DNA from: Zanthoxylum bungeanum
Lineage: Eukaryota > Streptophyta > Magnoliopsida > Sapindales > Rutaceae
Direction: 5' to 3'
NCBI GenBank assembly: GCA_019454045.1
Contig: SKCR01018428.1
Coordinates: 1 to 64,000 of the forward strand
Length of the DNA stretch: 64,000 nucleotides
Shown: positions 22,591 through 34,845 of the stretch, in pieces
How positions within the stretch are numbered: position 1 is the stretch's first letter
Layout: each line of letters starts with the position of its first letter
The notes under the pieces: generated by a model
The model's input: only the letters and a program-made list of their open reading frames with translations
What the model was told of the DNA's origin: nothing
The model's database searches: none
Program-made: the position numbers and the translations under genes

Positions 22591-24858
22591 ATAATGATTA
22601 CAATAGTCCAAATATTTAATCAACTATAATTTAATAGATTAAAATCAATTATATTGATTACTATAATCCAATTATAAAATCCACTATAAATGAATAGTTT
22701 GAATATAGTCCAACTATTTATTAAAAACAACATTTAAATATTAGTCCAACAAACATTTAATTTAATTGACGAATGATATTTGTTTGAGCGCGTATGGCAA
22801 GTAATTAAACGAATATTGCAAATTCAATTCTTGCCTCCCACTATTTTTCGGCGAGCCTCTAACCCTCTTTCGAGTACTCGGGAAACCTTGTTTCCTAGTG
22901 GGCTAGGATCCCATTAAATATCACACAATCTTGACTTTGGCCAAAAAATTGTATGATAATTAACTAGGTAGATCTCTAAGATCAATTGGATCCAATCCAA
23001 TTCCTAGATCCAGTAGGGGGACATCCAAGTCCGCAACATATATCTTATATATGCCAATACATCCAATGTATTACCTAACCTTTTTCCTCTGAATCAACTA
23101 AGCCTTGGCTTTGGCACAACAAACTTAGTGATCCCAGTTAAGCGCGACCCATTGACAATGGAAAGCTTCGTAATCAATGTCGATTGACAAGAAGTGGTCT
23201 TAACTTTGGCCAACAAACCACAACTTGGACAAGACACCAAGATGAAACAAAGCCTTTGTGATTCAAACACATTCTCGACGGACAAAGGCCTTGACTTTGG
23301 CCAACAAGCCAATGCCAGTCTTGGATCTTGAGTGAGAATCACTCAATGGAAGGAAAGACGCTTAATATGATGTGAGGGTTTTTCGCGTGCAAATTGGCAA
23401 CCAATTTATTATCTTTGTTAAGGTCTCATCATCATACACCCTTAAACATGCATTCTAAACACATAATAAAGCGCATATGAATAAATTAATAATGATATGC
23501 GGACGGATACTTTACACATTGATCCTAGATCAAATCTCTATCTTTCTCTCTCCCGCTACCACATGTATTAGTTCTACCCGTTACACTACACTTCTAAAGA
23601 AACCTCATTTGCATTGAGGGGAATATGTGAGAAGAGAATACAAAGAATAAGGAGGTAATAAGGCTGGACACGCAGGTCCAAATATTAAATCAAATTTATT
23701 ACAACAATTTCTAAAATTGTCTCACCCATCTAATATCCATCCGATATACATTATTCTTGCATCGCAACCATGTATTCACATAAGCATGTTATCAATCAAT
23801 CTAATCAAATTAATTAATCTGATAATTAGTGATCATCCAATGTTCAAACAACGATTTGATTTTGCTCGAGTCAAACTCGTTTTGCGAATAAGTACTTAAA
23901 GTACGAATTCTCGAATTAAATTAAACTACATAATTAAATCCAATTCAATTTGTATTTAATTCTAATTCGCTATTTAATTCCAAATTAAATACTACACTTT
24001 ATTAATAAACCTTTTACGACTTAAATTCCAAATTTAATCGTTACGGGTCTCAAAGCCCGATTAACGTCCAACGTTAATTTAATTAAAGTCTACTGGGCTT
24101 TTAATTAATTTCTTAAGGCGTGGACTTTTGGTCAACTCGGGTCAAACCCAATAACCAAAGTCCAATCCGGGAGTTACCCCATAAGCCCAGAATTCAATTT
24201 AGGCCCATTAGGCCCAATTAAATTTTAAAGGTCCATTAGTCGCATTTGGGCTTTATGGATGCGGTTTTGGGCCTAATTGGATCCAACCAATTTTTCCTAA
24301 ACCCAACTTGGTACAACCAAGCCCAATAAGCCCAATTACAACACAACAAGCCCAAATCCAATTTTAAGGCCCAATTCAATTAAATTACAAAATCCAATCC
24401 TAAAGTGTATAGCATTATTAATTACCCAAATTAATATTTCCAAAACATCAAATTAGCCTAATTAATCATGCTTATCATCATTAAATCATGTCCAACACAA
24501 TTTAACAAAAAATCAAACCCATTCATGCTACACAAAGTCTCGGCCAAAGGGGATTTTCATGTCCAATTTTAAACCCAATCCAATTGAATCCAAATCAACA
24601 TTAAATCAACATCCCCAATTGTTTTCAAGCCATCCAATGAATCAAAAAACAAAATTCCAAGACAATTAGGGCACTTCACATTTTCGGCCAACACCAAAAT
24701 TTTGGGCAAATTTGTTCCAAACTAAATTTCAACAAATTGATCCAATCAATTTTCAATTAAAACATATTTAAGCATAATAATTCATCCAATTTCATTAAAA
24801 CATGCTCAAATATAATTTACCCAATTTTAAGCCCTAAATCAATTTCATGCTTTTCCTT
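22591..24858 (-). other. Copia leader of the half-element
   Basis: This non-coding stretch has the same block order as 10191-12444. It contains the motif cluster at 22930-23307 and a GGCCCA/TGGGCC cluster at about 24100-24370. Confidence 0.75.
22930..23307 (-). repeat. Four-copy leader motif cluster, copy C
   Basis: CTTGACTTTGGCCAA-type motifs lie at 22930 (with AAAA in place of ACAA) and 23290. The GGCACAACAA variant is near 23104, and a CTTAACTTTGGCC variant is near 23208. Confidence 0.8.
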
Positions 24859-24871
24859 GCTCATGATACCA
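24859..24871 (-). promoter_or_regulatory. Primer binding site
   Basis: The minus strand reads TGGTATCATGAGC, one base inside the LTR at 24873. The 5' seven and 3' four bases fit tRNA-iMet, with two bases in place of one between them. Confidence 0.82.
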
Positions 24872-24872
24872 T

Positions 24873-26820
24873 TGTTGGAGTTTGCTAAGGTCCCAAGGAT
24901 CAATAAACAAGTATGAAACATAAGTGAATACAACGAGGGAGTTGCGGAATACTCACATCGAGCAGTTGAGCGACGCGCGAGGCAACAAAAATCAGTTTCT
25001 GCTCACTGTCACAGCTCACGACAGTTTCTGTTTTGGTCTCCTCCATTCGGCTTTCATCATCAAGAATTTGAGCTCCAAGCTTCGTCAAATGATTCCCGGC
25101 TCATGGGTGGACTTCCCTATCACCTTCTCATGTCTCTCGGAGTGCTAGCTCTCTTGATTTTTGCCTCAAAAACATCACACTTGCTTCCCTCATTCACGGT
25201 TTTGCAAACCAGAAAACCAGAATGTATTTAGCCCCTTGGACGTGAATGATGAAGAGAGAAGAGAGGAGAGAGTGTTGAAAATGTGTTAAAATTAATTGAT
25301 TTCTAAAATCAATTCAACATATACCAAAACATATAATAATAATATATGTCACTCAAGCTTTCAAAAGCTTTTCAACAACTCCCATCAAGTCACATCTATC
25401 AATCAAGTTGTCAAGTCACATCACTCAAAGTGACATGTGATTCGACGCTTGAATTCGAAATACGAATGCGCTCGCAAACAATCCCGGGCTCGGGTTCGCT
25501 AATTCCAAATTAACGAATTTTCCTTTGCGACGTAATTAAATGATTATGCCTAGCGAAATCACTATTCATGTCGCTAACGAATTAATTCTAAATTAACTCG
25601 TTCGCCCGAATTAAAATCTAATTTTAATTCCGCGTCGAAATCCAATTTCTTTTAATATATCAAATATATTAATTAATCGATTAATTCTAAATTAATCGTT
25701 ATCTCTCTTTAAATGATATTTTATTCCAGATAAAATATCTCCGCAATTAATCCCAGATTAATTAAAAGTGCGAGTCATACGTCATCGGTGAATCTTTGGG
25801 AAGTGACCCATGAGATCCCCAGATATGTTGGCAGTAAATTCGGTCGTCGGACTATCCGAACACGTAAGTATCTCGTACTACGTTTATACCGATTTACAAG
25901 ACAAGGTTGGCTTCTAGCAAAGCGTCATGCCTACCCAATTCTCCAGAAATATCCTTACAGGAATAAATGATCTATATCAGGCGTAGTATACGTAGTATTG
26001 CGTATTTCGATCCAGTATCACATGATCACATGCAAGGCCTAGGGCTGGTAAAGTGTCTGCCCCGTACGAAGCATATATCGGATTACGAGAAACTAATCTC
26101 TTTAATATCGGATAATCATGACCAAGTCATATTATCCCGACGGTTGTAACCTTTTTAGAGAACCAGTTCTGTATCCCTACGCGATCATCATCTCCATATG
26201 ACTGGAGTGACACTTTCGTCTTGACATCACACCCAACACACTACGATTCTCAATATACCCAGCATAGGCGTACACAGAACCTGTTAAAGCCCTGGATGAC
26301 CGCAACCAAAGTATATTGATTTTCGCAAATATTAGCGGTGCAAGTCTAAGGTTAAGACCAAATACACCTACCCTGATTTCAGACTTCCATAGACACAGAT
26401 TCATACTACTAATGGAATTCCGAGGGGGTTTATCCAGAGCGAAGCTGTTTCCCATACCATCGGTAAAACACAACCTCCTATTACACTTGCATGAGTATCC
26501 TATACCCAAATATATGAGAACAATGTCGTTGTGCCCTCACAACGCGCACAAGTGTAATACTAGTCTTTTACGTATTTATCGATGTCCAATCTCGATAATA
26601 CTCTGACTTGGGATATTTAATGATTTATCCTTCATGGACTGATACTGTCTCATATCATTCTCAGTCCAGGAACAAATCATAGGGACCTCCTATCATTTAT
26701 ATATCTAGGTGATCTAATCACAAATGATAAGAGTGCAATCTCTTTGGTCACATAGTTAATTTGTACAACAACACCGTGATCTGTACAAAAAGTGATGTTA
26801 TGGGTCATAATTGTCCAACA
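24873..26820 (-). mobile_element. Copia 5' LTR with PBS, GTTAG on its right
   Basis: The LTR starts TGTTGGAG and ends CCAACA, then GTTAG at 26821-26825. It is the same subfamily as 16131-18159 (about 95% by eye in a 97-base sample). It lacks a block of about 47 bases near 25450 and a smaller one near 25760. It is oriented as the 5' LTR of a minus-strand element whose internal part is 21241-24858. Confidence 0.9.
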
Positions 26821-28262
26821 GTTAGGTCTCATCATTCACCCTTAAGCATGCATTCTAAAAGTATAATAAGACGCGGAAAATAAATTAATAACGATATGCG
26901 GATGGATATTTAACAACTTGTTCCTAGAATAAATCACTCTATTTCCTCTCCCCGGCTAGCACTATTATACTTCTACCCAATTACATAATACAATAATAGA
27001 AACCTCATTACATTGAGGGGAATTAGGTGAGAAGAGAATACAAAGAAATAATGAGAGATAAGGCTGGACACGCAGGTCCAATTTATAAATTCCAAATTTA
27101 CAACAATTTCTAAAATTGCCATTTCCCTTCTAATATCCATCTGATATATGCTATTCATTCAACACATCCATATATTCATTCATAGCATGAAATTCAACCA
27201 ATCCAATCCAATTAATTAGTCTTTGAATTATGTGATCATCCAATGTTTAAACAACGATTTGATTTTTGCGCGAGTCCAACTCGTTTGAGAATAAGTACTC
27301 AAAGTACGAATTCTTGAATTATATCGAACTACTCGTTAAATCTAATTTAATTCATATTCAATACTAATTCATTTATTTAATTCCAAATTAAATATCTACA
27401 CTTTTTAATCCGCTTTAACGTCTTAGATTCCAAATCTAATCTTATCGGGTCTCAAAGCCCAACTAACATCCAATGTTTTTTTAATTAAAGTCCGATGGGC
27501 TTTCAATTGATTTCATAAGGCATGGGCTTTGGTCAATATAGGTCAAACCCAATTACCAAGCCCAATTAAGGAATCACCCTCATTTTCCAAGAAAACAATT
27601 TTAGCCCATAAGGCCCAATTAAACTTTTAAAGCTCATTTATTATATTTGGACTTAATGGAATGATTTAGGCCCAATTTGGATCCAATCCAATTGGTCTAA
27701 ACCAACTTGGCCCAACCAAGCCCATTATGCTCAAATATAATATTTTCAAGCCCAATTCAAAATTAAGCCCATTAATCAAATTTTAAAATTCCAAATTTTA
27801 AAATTCAATTAACTTAAGTGTAATACATCAATTAATTACCCAAATTAATATTTCCAAAATACAATTTAACTAATTAATTATGTATCCTATTGTTCAACTA
27901 ATGTCCAACATTCTTGAATCAAAAAATCAAGTCCATTACATGCTAACAAGCTCTCGACAATGGTAAGGAATTTTGTCCGAATTCATTTTTCAATCCGATT
28001 GAATTTTAAATCGACATATCCCAATCGTTTCAAGTCATCCAATGATCTACGAAACAAAAAATACCAAGACTTGTAGGGTAATTACACATTCGGCCAAGCC
28101 TAAACATGGGCAAAAAATTGATCCAATCAATATTTCATGAAATTGATCCAATACAACCTCAATATATCATCATTCAAGCATACTCAATCAATCAATTTTA
28201 TCAAATCATGCTCAAAATGATTTTACCCAAATTTTACCCTAATTCATTTCATGCTCATTTTG
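26821..28262 (-). other. Outer Copia leader, PBS-proximal part
   Basis: This non-coding continuation of the leader interrupted at 16130 ends at the PBS. It contains a GGCCCA/TGGGCC cluster near 27440-27790. No gene is visible. Confidence 0.78.
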
Positions 28263-28276
28263 GCTCATAGATACCA
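28263..28276 (-). promoter_or_regulatory. Primer binding site of the outer Copia
   Basis: The minus strand reads TGGTATCTATGAGC, with a three-base spacer between TGGTATC and GAGC where canonical tRNA-iMet pairing has one base. Confidence 0.8.
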
Positions 28277-28277
28277 T

Positions 28278-30081
28278 TATTGGGTTTCTAGGTTTAATCC
28301 TAAGATCAAATCAAGCATAAAATGTGAATGAATAACAAAGAAGAGTGGCAGAAACACACTTACAATGATCGGCTTTTGGATGCGTTGATCAACAAAAATT
28401 TTCCTCCAAGATGATTTGTTGAATTCGGCTAAGGGACACCACAAGCTCCAAGCTTTGCTTTTCAAGATTCCAAGCTCTTGTGTTGGTTTCCCTAACACCT
28501 TGTATGATCCCTTGATGAGTGCTGGCTCTTTGAAAAATGTTGCAACAAAATCCTTCACTTTCTTCCTTGCATTTTCGGTGAAAGAAGAAAAAAATTGGGA
28601 GAGAAAACTTGCTACAAGTTTCGGTCAAAGTGAGAGAGTGTAGAAGTTGTGTAATTGTTTCAAAAACAAATTAAATGATATACCAAATCCTTGTTTGGTA
28701 AAAGTCTATCATGCTTTGACATTGGAGTGTTAATCAAGCCACCAACAACTCCACCAAAACACATCAACCAAAAGCAACTAAAGGTGACATGTGATGTGAC
28801 ACTTGATGTGACATGTGAGCCCCACTCGATTCCGAATGCGAGTGAGCCCGCAAACACTCTCGGGCTTAGGTTCGCTAATTCCAAATTAACGAATTTCCGC
28901 TGCGACGTAATTAAATCGAATTTAATTAAATAATTATGCCTAGCAAAATTACTATTCACGTCGCTAACGAATTAATTCTAAATTAACTCGTTTGCCCGAA
29001 TTAAAATCTAATTTTAATTCCGCGTCGAAATCTAATTTCGTTTAATATATCAAATATATTATTTTATCGATTAATTCCAAATTAATCTTTCTCTCTCTTC
29101 AAATAGTACTTTATCCAGATAAAGTCTCTCTGCAATTAATCCCAAATTAATTAAGCTTGAATCCTACGTCATCGGTGTATCTTCGGGAAGCGACCCAAGA
29201 GATCCATGGATATGTTGGCAGTAAATCTGATCGTCGGACTATCCGAACACGTACGTACCAAGTACTACATTTTTACCGATTTACGAGACAAGGTTGGCTT
29301 CTAGCAAAGCGTCATGCCTACCCAATTCTCCAGAAATATTCTTAATGGAATCTACGATCTATATCAGGCGTAGTATACGTAGTATTGCGTATTGCGATCC
29401 AGTATCGGATGTCACATACAAGGCCTGGGGCTGGTACAATGTCTGCCCCGTACGAAGCATATATCGGATTACTAGTAACTAGTCTCTTTATTATCGGATA
29501 ATCATGACCTAGTCATATTATCCCGATGGTTGCAACCCTTAGAGAACCAGTTCTGTATCCCTGCGTGACCATCATCTCCATATGACTGAAGTGATACTTC
29601 CGTCTTGACATCACATCCAATACACTACAATTCTTAATAAACCCAGAAGAGGCGTACACAGAACCTGTTAAAGTCCTGGACGACCAAAACCAAAGCGTAT
29701 TGATTGTCGCAAGTACTAGCGATGCAAGTCTCAGGTTAAGACCAAATACACCTACCCTGATGCGGATTCCCATAGACACATAGTCATACTACCAATGGGA
29801 TTCTGCGGGGTCTATCCAGAGCGAAGCTGTTTTCCGTACCATCGGTAAAACACAACCTCCTATCACACTTGCATAAGTATCTAATACTTAAATACATGAG
29901 AATTATGCTGTTACGCTTCCTTAACACGCACAAGTGCAATACTAGTCTATTCCGCATTATCGATGTCCAGTCTCGATAATACTACGATATGGATATTTAA
30001 TGATTAAACCTTTATGGATTGATACTGTCTCATATCATCTCAATCCGGAACTAATCATAAGGACTTTCATCATTCACACAT
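28278..30081 (-). mobile_element. Outer Copia 5' LTR, truncated by the Athila-like insertion
   Basis: The LTR begins TATTGGGTTTC, a TG-to-TA mutation of the TGTTGGGTTTTC start seen at 46880. It aligns with the other Copia LTRs up to the CATTCACACAT stretch, where the Gypsy LTR at 30082 begins. The last 100-150 bases of the LTR are not found beyond the insertion. Confidence 0.85.
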
Positions 30082-30680
30082 TGATGAGCGGAAAACATAT
30101 CAATATTTACCGTCCCTTTAACTTAATATTTTATTTAGTTTCTCGGGTTTGATGAACGTTTTGATGTGTTTTAGTTTATTTTGCAGATAAAATAATATCG
30201 GATCTCAATGAAATCATTTAGGACGAAATATGGGTCAAATAAGGGCAATTATTGAACTTGATATTTTAATTTTGGAGATTGGAAGCTTGAAAGGGCGTTT
30301 TTGACGAAGTGCAGTTTTGGAAATTCCAGTTTTGCACATTTGTCGTATTTTGGGCATAACCTTTTACTCCGATATCGGATTGAGCTGATTAAAGTTCCAG
30401 ATTAAAGAAGACTCAAGTATCTACAACTTTGAAAGACAAAATAATTTCGAATTCGGAGAATTTCATGCCCGAAATTGATGAACCATCCAGAAGTGTGTTG
30501 TGTGTAATTATTAAAGTCACTTTCAATCATTTTCAAAGCAAAAAAATAAATTAATAAATAAATAATAAAAATTATCAAATCATCACCAAACATGATAAGA
30601 GATTAGTGGAGCAATTAATAATGGATTTGGTGGAGCAATTAGTGGAGCAATTAATAATTGATTTGGTGATGATTTGATGG

Positions 30681-30703
30681 AGGCAAAATTTTGCCTATAA
30701 ATA
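30681..30703 (+). promoter_or_regulatory. Palindrome overlapping a TATA box in the LTR
   Basis: AGGCAAAATTTTGCCT is a perfect palindrome whose last base starts TATAAATA. It is conserved at 38195-38217 in the other LTR. Just upstream (30606-30672) a unit resembling GTGGAGCAATTAATAATGG is repeated in near-tandem. Confidence 0.7.
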
Positions 30704-30819
30704 CCAGTCATTTCATTTGTAAAATTCATACTTTCTTCTAAGGAATTCCTTAAGAATACTAAGAAGATTGTATCTTGTTTGTTTATTTACAGCTTTCAGT
30801 TTCATAATTTTCCACTTTC

Positions 30820-31110
30820 GCACTTTCTTTTCTTTACTTTTCAGTTTTTACTTTCCGCAATTTACTTTTACGCACAGTACTTTTCTTTCTTTAATTTTCA
30901 GTTTTTACTTTTCAGTATTTTACTTTCAACAATTTACTTTTTAGCATTTACTTTTCAGCAATTTACTTTCAGCAATTTACTTTCAGTAATTTACTTTCAG
31001 CATTTAATTTTCAGTATTTAATTTCAGCATTTACTTCAGCATTTACTTTTCAGTATTTACTTTTCAGTATTTAATTTTCAGTATTTAATTTTCAGTATTT
31101 TACTTTATGT
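30820..31110 (+). repeat. Minisatellite tract inside the LTR
   Basis: Short units of the form TTTACTTTTCAGTA, TTTACTTTCAGCAA and similar repeat many times. The corresponding tract in the right LTR (about 38330-38585) has a different number of units. Confidence 0.8.
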
Positions 31111-31889
31111 CTTTTATTTTATTTAAGTTTTTTTACTACCCGTAAATATGTGTTGTAACTAAGCCAGTTATCTGGGGTTGTGATGAAATCCAATATCTCC
31201 GGTTTATAAAGGGTTAGATTATAACTTGGGTAATATAAAGATTTATTTATTGAGTCTTAATCTTAATGCTTTTTCATTAATTGGCCATTAATAAAATTGA
31301 ACTGGGAAATTTAAAATGAACTAGACGTAGGGATTTTAAGTTTAAGACCTTAGACTCAATAGTCCACGATCTTCCTTGAGGATAGATAACCCTTTAATAG
31401 ATTTCCTTACAGGATAGACATATACCTGTCGGGCCGGGGTAGCCATAATTGGAACTTAAACTTAATGAATCCATATAATTTGGTTGACATAGACATATGG
31501 TTCAATTGGGTTAAACTGGTTATTTGTGTCTGACCATCGACAGAGGCTTACACATAATTTAGTGTTCCAGGTTAATAAATCAATATATTACCCAACTTTA
31601 AGATAACCACTTCATCTTTAAAATGATATTGGAAGAAATCACAACCCTAAATAGTTTTTAATATTGAATTTTCTTAAAATCTACTTTCGAACAATTTTAT
31701 TTACCTGTTTTTAAATTTAGAATCGTCACCATTTCAAATCAATCAAACAACTTATTAGATACTAGTAATCATTTGACCTCATAAAATTAATAGATTAGAT
31801 ATTAAGTCCTCATGGGATCGATATTTTTATACTACTTGAACGATACGTGAGCTTGCGTTATACGCGTGTGTAAGCACCGGTCAAGTTTT

Positions 31890-31907
31890 TGGCGCCGTTG
31901 CCGGGGA
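31890..31907 (+). promoter_or_regulatory. Primer binding site, tRNA-Asp type
   Basis: TGGCGCCGTTGCCGGGGA follows the LTR after AGTTTT. This sequence is complementary to plant tRNA-Asp and is the usual PBS of Athila-lineage elements. Confidence 0.92.
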
Positions 31908-32014
31908 ATTATTTATCTTTTACTATTAGTTTAGGGGTTAGATACGTTACTTGTATCTAATTTCTTTTTACTTATTGTTTTTGTTTTATTGTGTTTCAGG
32001 TTCTCAGAAACTAC

Positions 32015-34717
32015 ATGAGACGAACCAGAAGCTTTGAACTCCGACCGCTTGACCTAGAAATTTAAAGAACCATCAGACATTTGAGAAGGGAAAGGCGAGA
32101 AGGCCAAGAAGCAATCATTAACATGGAACCTGAACCGTTGGAGGTTGCACCACCAATTCCTATTCGAGACAGAACCATTTCGGTGGTTGACAGACTCATT
32201 TCCTGTATTATACTTCCTCCCTTACTAGTAAATGTGTGTGACATCAAAACATGCATTCAGATGATTCAGCAGTCAGTTCAGTTCGGGGGGAATACAATTG
32301 AAGATCTTAATGCCCACATCAGTAACTTCCTGTAAGTTTGCGGTACTTTCAACTATAATAGAGCATCAGAAGAAGCAATGAGACTGCGAGTTTTACCATA
32401 TTCCCTGAAAGACGGAGCTAAAGCTTGGCTACATTCACTACCAGCAGGTTCTATCATAACTTGGAACTCTTTAGCCACCAAGTTTCTTGCAAAGTACTTT
32501 CCACCAGCCAGAACCGGAAAGCTGAGGAATGACATCACATCCTTTGTACAACAAGATTCAGAATCCCTCTGTGAATCTTGGGAAAGGTACAAAGATTTGC
32601 TCCGGAAATGTCCTCACCATGAGATTCTAAAATGGCTTCAAGTCCAAACATTCTATAATGGACTTTCTGGAATAATGAGAACCACAATCGATGCTGCTGC
32701 TGGAGGAGCCTTGATGGCAAAAGGAGAAGATCAGGCCTAAGACCTAATCGAAGAAATGGCCAACAACAATTCCTTGTGGCCAACAGAAATGAGCATGATC
32801 CAAAGAATTGCAGGAATTTATGAAAGTGGAGCCAATACAGCAGTCAACGCCAAGCTATATCAGATATGCAAATTCATGGAGACTCTTACCACTGGATCCA
32901 AGAGTTCACCATATGGAGGAGCACCAGAGTCGAACCAACTTGAAGAGACGGTGAATTATGTCAACAATTTCAACAGACAGGGGAACAATCCATATTCCAA
33001 CACCTACAACCCAGGGTGGAGGAATCATCCCAATTTTTCATGGAGCAACAATTCAGGCCAACAGCAGAACTATCCACCACTTGAATTTCAACAACAGAAC
33101 AAAAGCCAGGAGCAGGCAAATGAACCAAGAATAACAGAAGTGTTGACCCACTTGAAAAAGATAGAAGCAAAACATGACTCTCAAGCAGCAAGATATGATA
33201 CTATGTTTCAATCTCAAGCAGCAAGATATGATGCTATGTTTCAATCCTAATCAGCATTAATTCAAGGTCAATCTGCTTCTATAAAAGCATTGGAGAATCA
33301 AATTGGACAACTGGCAAATGCTCAGAGTTACAGACCGCCAGGTACCCTTCCTAGCAACACAGAGCCAAATCCAAGAAATATTGGGAAGGAGCAATGTCAT
33401 GCCATCATATTAAAAAGTGGTAATGAAATCAACAAAGATGTTGGAGCCAAAACAGCTGTTGAGGAAATTCTAAAAGAAACAAAGCAACAGATGGAGGAAA
33501 AAGAAGCAAAGGAAAAAGAACAAATCATTCCACCTCCACCTTTTCCTCAACGTCTTCAGAAGAACAAATTGGACAAGCAGTTTTCTCGGTTCCTGGAGAT
33601 CTTCAAAAAGATGCATATCAACATTCCATTTGCAGAAGCGTTGGAACAAATGCCCAGCTATGCCAAATTCATGAAAGACATTCTTTCACGAAAATGGAGA
33701 TTGGGAGATTATGAGACAGTAGCATTATCAGAAGAATGAAACGCCATCATTCAGAGAAAACTTGCTCCAAAGTTGAAAGATCCTGGCAGTTTCAATGTTC
33801 CTTACACCATAGGAGAACATGACTTCGGTAAGGCTCTGTGTGATTTAGGTGCTAGTGTTAACTTGATGCCTTTTTCTATTTTCAGGAAATTACAGATTGG
33901 AGAAACAATGCCAACTTCAGTCTCACTATAACTTGCTGATAGAACGCTCGTATTTCCGAGAGGTGTAGTTGAAGATGTGCTGGTCAAGGTTGACAAATTC
34001 ATTTTCCCAGCAGATTTGATTGTCCTTGATATGGAGGAAGACGCAGACGTGCCAATCATCCTCGGGAGACCATTCTTGGCTACAGGTCGAACTATTATTG
34101 ATGTACAAAAAGGAGAACTAACCATGAGGGTACAAGACCAAGAAGTAACATTCAATGTTTTCAAGGCCATGAATTTCCCAGATGATGAAAAGAAGGAGGA
34201 ATATTTCAAACTTGATGTGATACATAATACCGTTCAGAACTCTGATGAAAGAAAAAGTTCTACTGACAAACTTAAAACATGTCAATTGCCTGTGGAGCCT
34301 AAAGATAAAGCGTCTTTTGTACTGAAGAAGCCAATTCTTGTACTACAAGCAACAGAAGAGAAAAAGTTCCACCAGCTCAACGAATTGGAGGAATTTCACA
34401 ATCAGCCTTTTGAGGATGCCAAATTGTACAAAGAAAAGGGCAAGAAAAGACATGATGGGAAGATAGTGCGCATATAACTGAAACCAGGGAAGAAGGTACT
34501 GTTAAACAAATCAAGGGTGAAATTCTTCCCATGGAAGCCAAAATCACGGTGGTCAGGTCCATTTGTGATCACCAAAGTTTTACCAAATAGAGCCGTTGAG
34601 ATACATGATCCTGATGCTAACAAAACTTTCAAGGTTAAAAACAAGCGTGTCAAGCACTACTGGGGAGAATCATTTGAGCGACAAAAAGAAAGTGTTACAC
34701 TTTCAGATCCAGCTTAA
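32015..34717 (+). pseudogene. Athila-like gag-protease fused to integrase C-terminus
   Basis: One reading frame runs from the ATG at 32015 (MRRTRSFEL) to 34717 with seven in-frame stops (32063, 32333, 32738, 33248, 33737, 33929, 34475) and no frameshift. In order it holds a Retrotrans_gag domain (about 32378-32720), a Gln/Asn-rich linker with the repeated QAARYD unit (33180-33240), and an aspartic protease whose active site is CDLGASVNLMP (about 33839-33871). It passes without a break into an integrase C-terminal segment (NELEEFHNQPFEDAKLYKEK, KSRWSGPFVITK). RT, RNase H and the integrase catalytic core are absent. This is a non-autonomous internal-deletion derivative that needs polymerase and integrase in trans. 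Confidence 0.9.
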
Positions 34718-34845
34718 CGTTTGAGAAGTCAAGTCTGGCTGACGACTTTAAACTTAGCGCTAGCATGGAGGCAACCCATGCAATTTTTGTATATATGTGA
34801 TTTTATTTTTGTGTGTTTAATTTTTGCAGGTTTAGTCATTTCACA
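34718..34845 (+). promoter_or_regulatory. Possible 3' splice site before ORF2
   Basis: A T-rich run ends in TTTTTGCAG at 34821-34829, followed by G and then the ORF2 ATG 16 bases later. A similar GTGTTTCAG at 31991-31999 precedes the gag ATG at 32015. Splicing to reach a downstream ORF is plausible but unproven. Confidence 0.4.

Larger units (their letters stand above)
30082..31883 (+). mobile_element. Athila-like Gypsy element, left LTR
   Basis: The LTR begins TGATGAGCGG and ends CACCGGTCA. It is 1802 bases long and matches 37596-39360 closely. A TATA box (TATAAATA, 30696-30703) overlaps a perfect 16-base palindrome (30681-30696). A repetitive tract of TTTACTTTTCAG-type units spans about 30820-31110. 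Confidence 0.93.
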
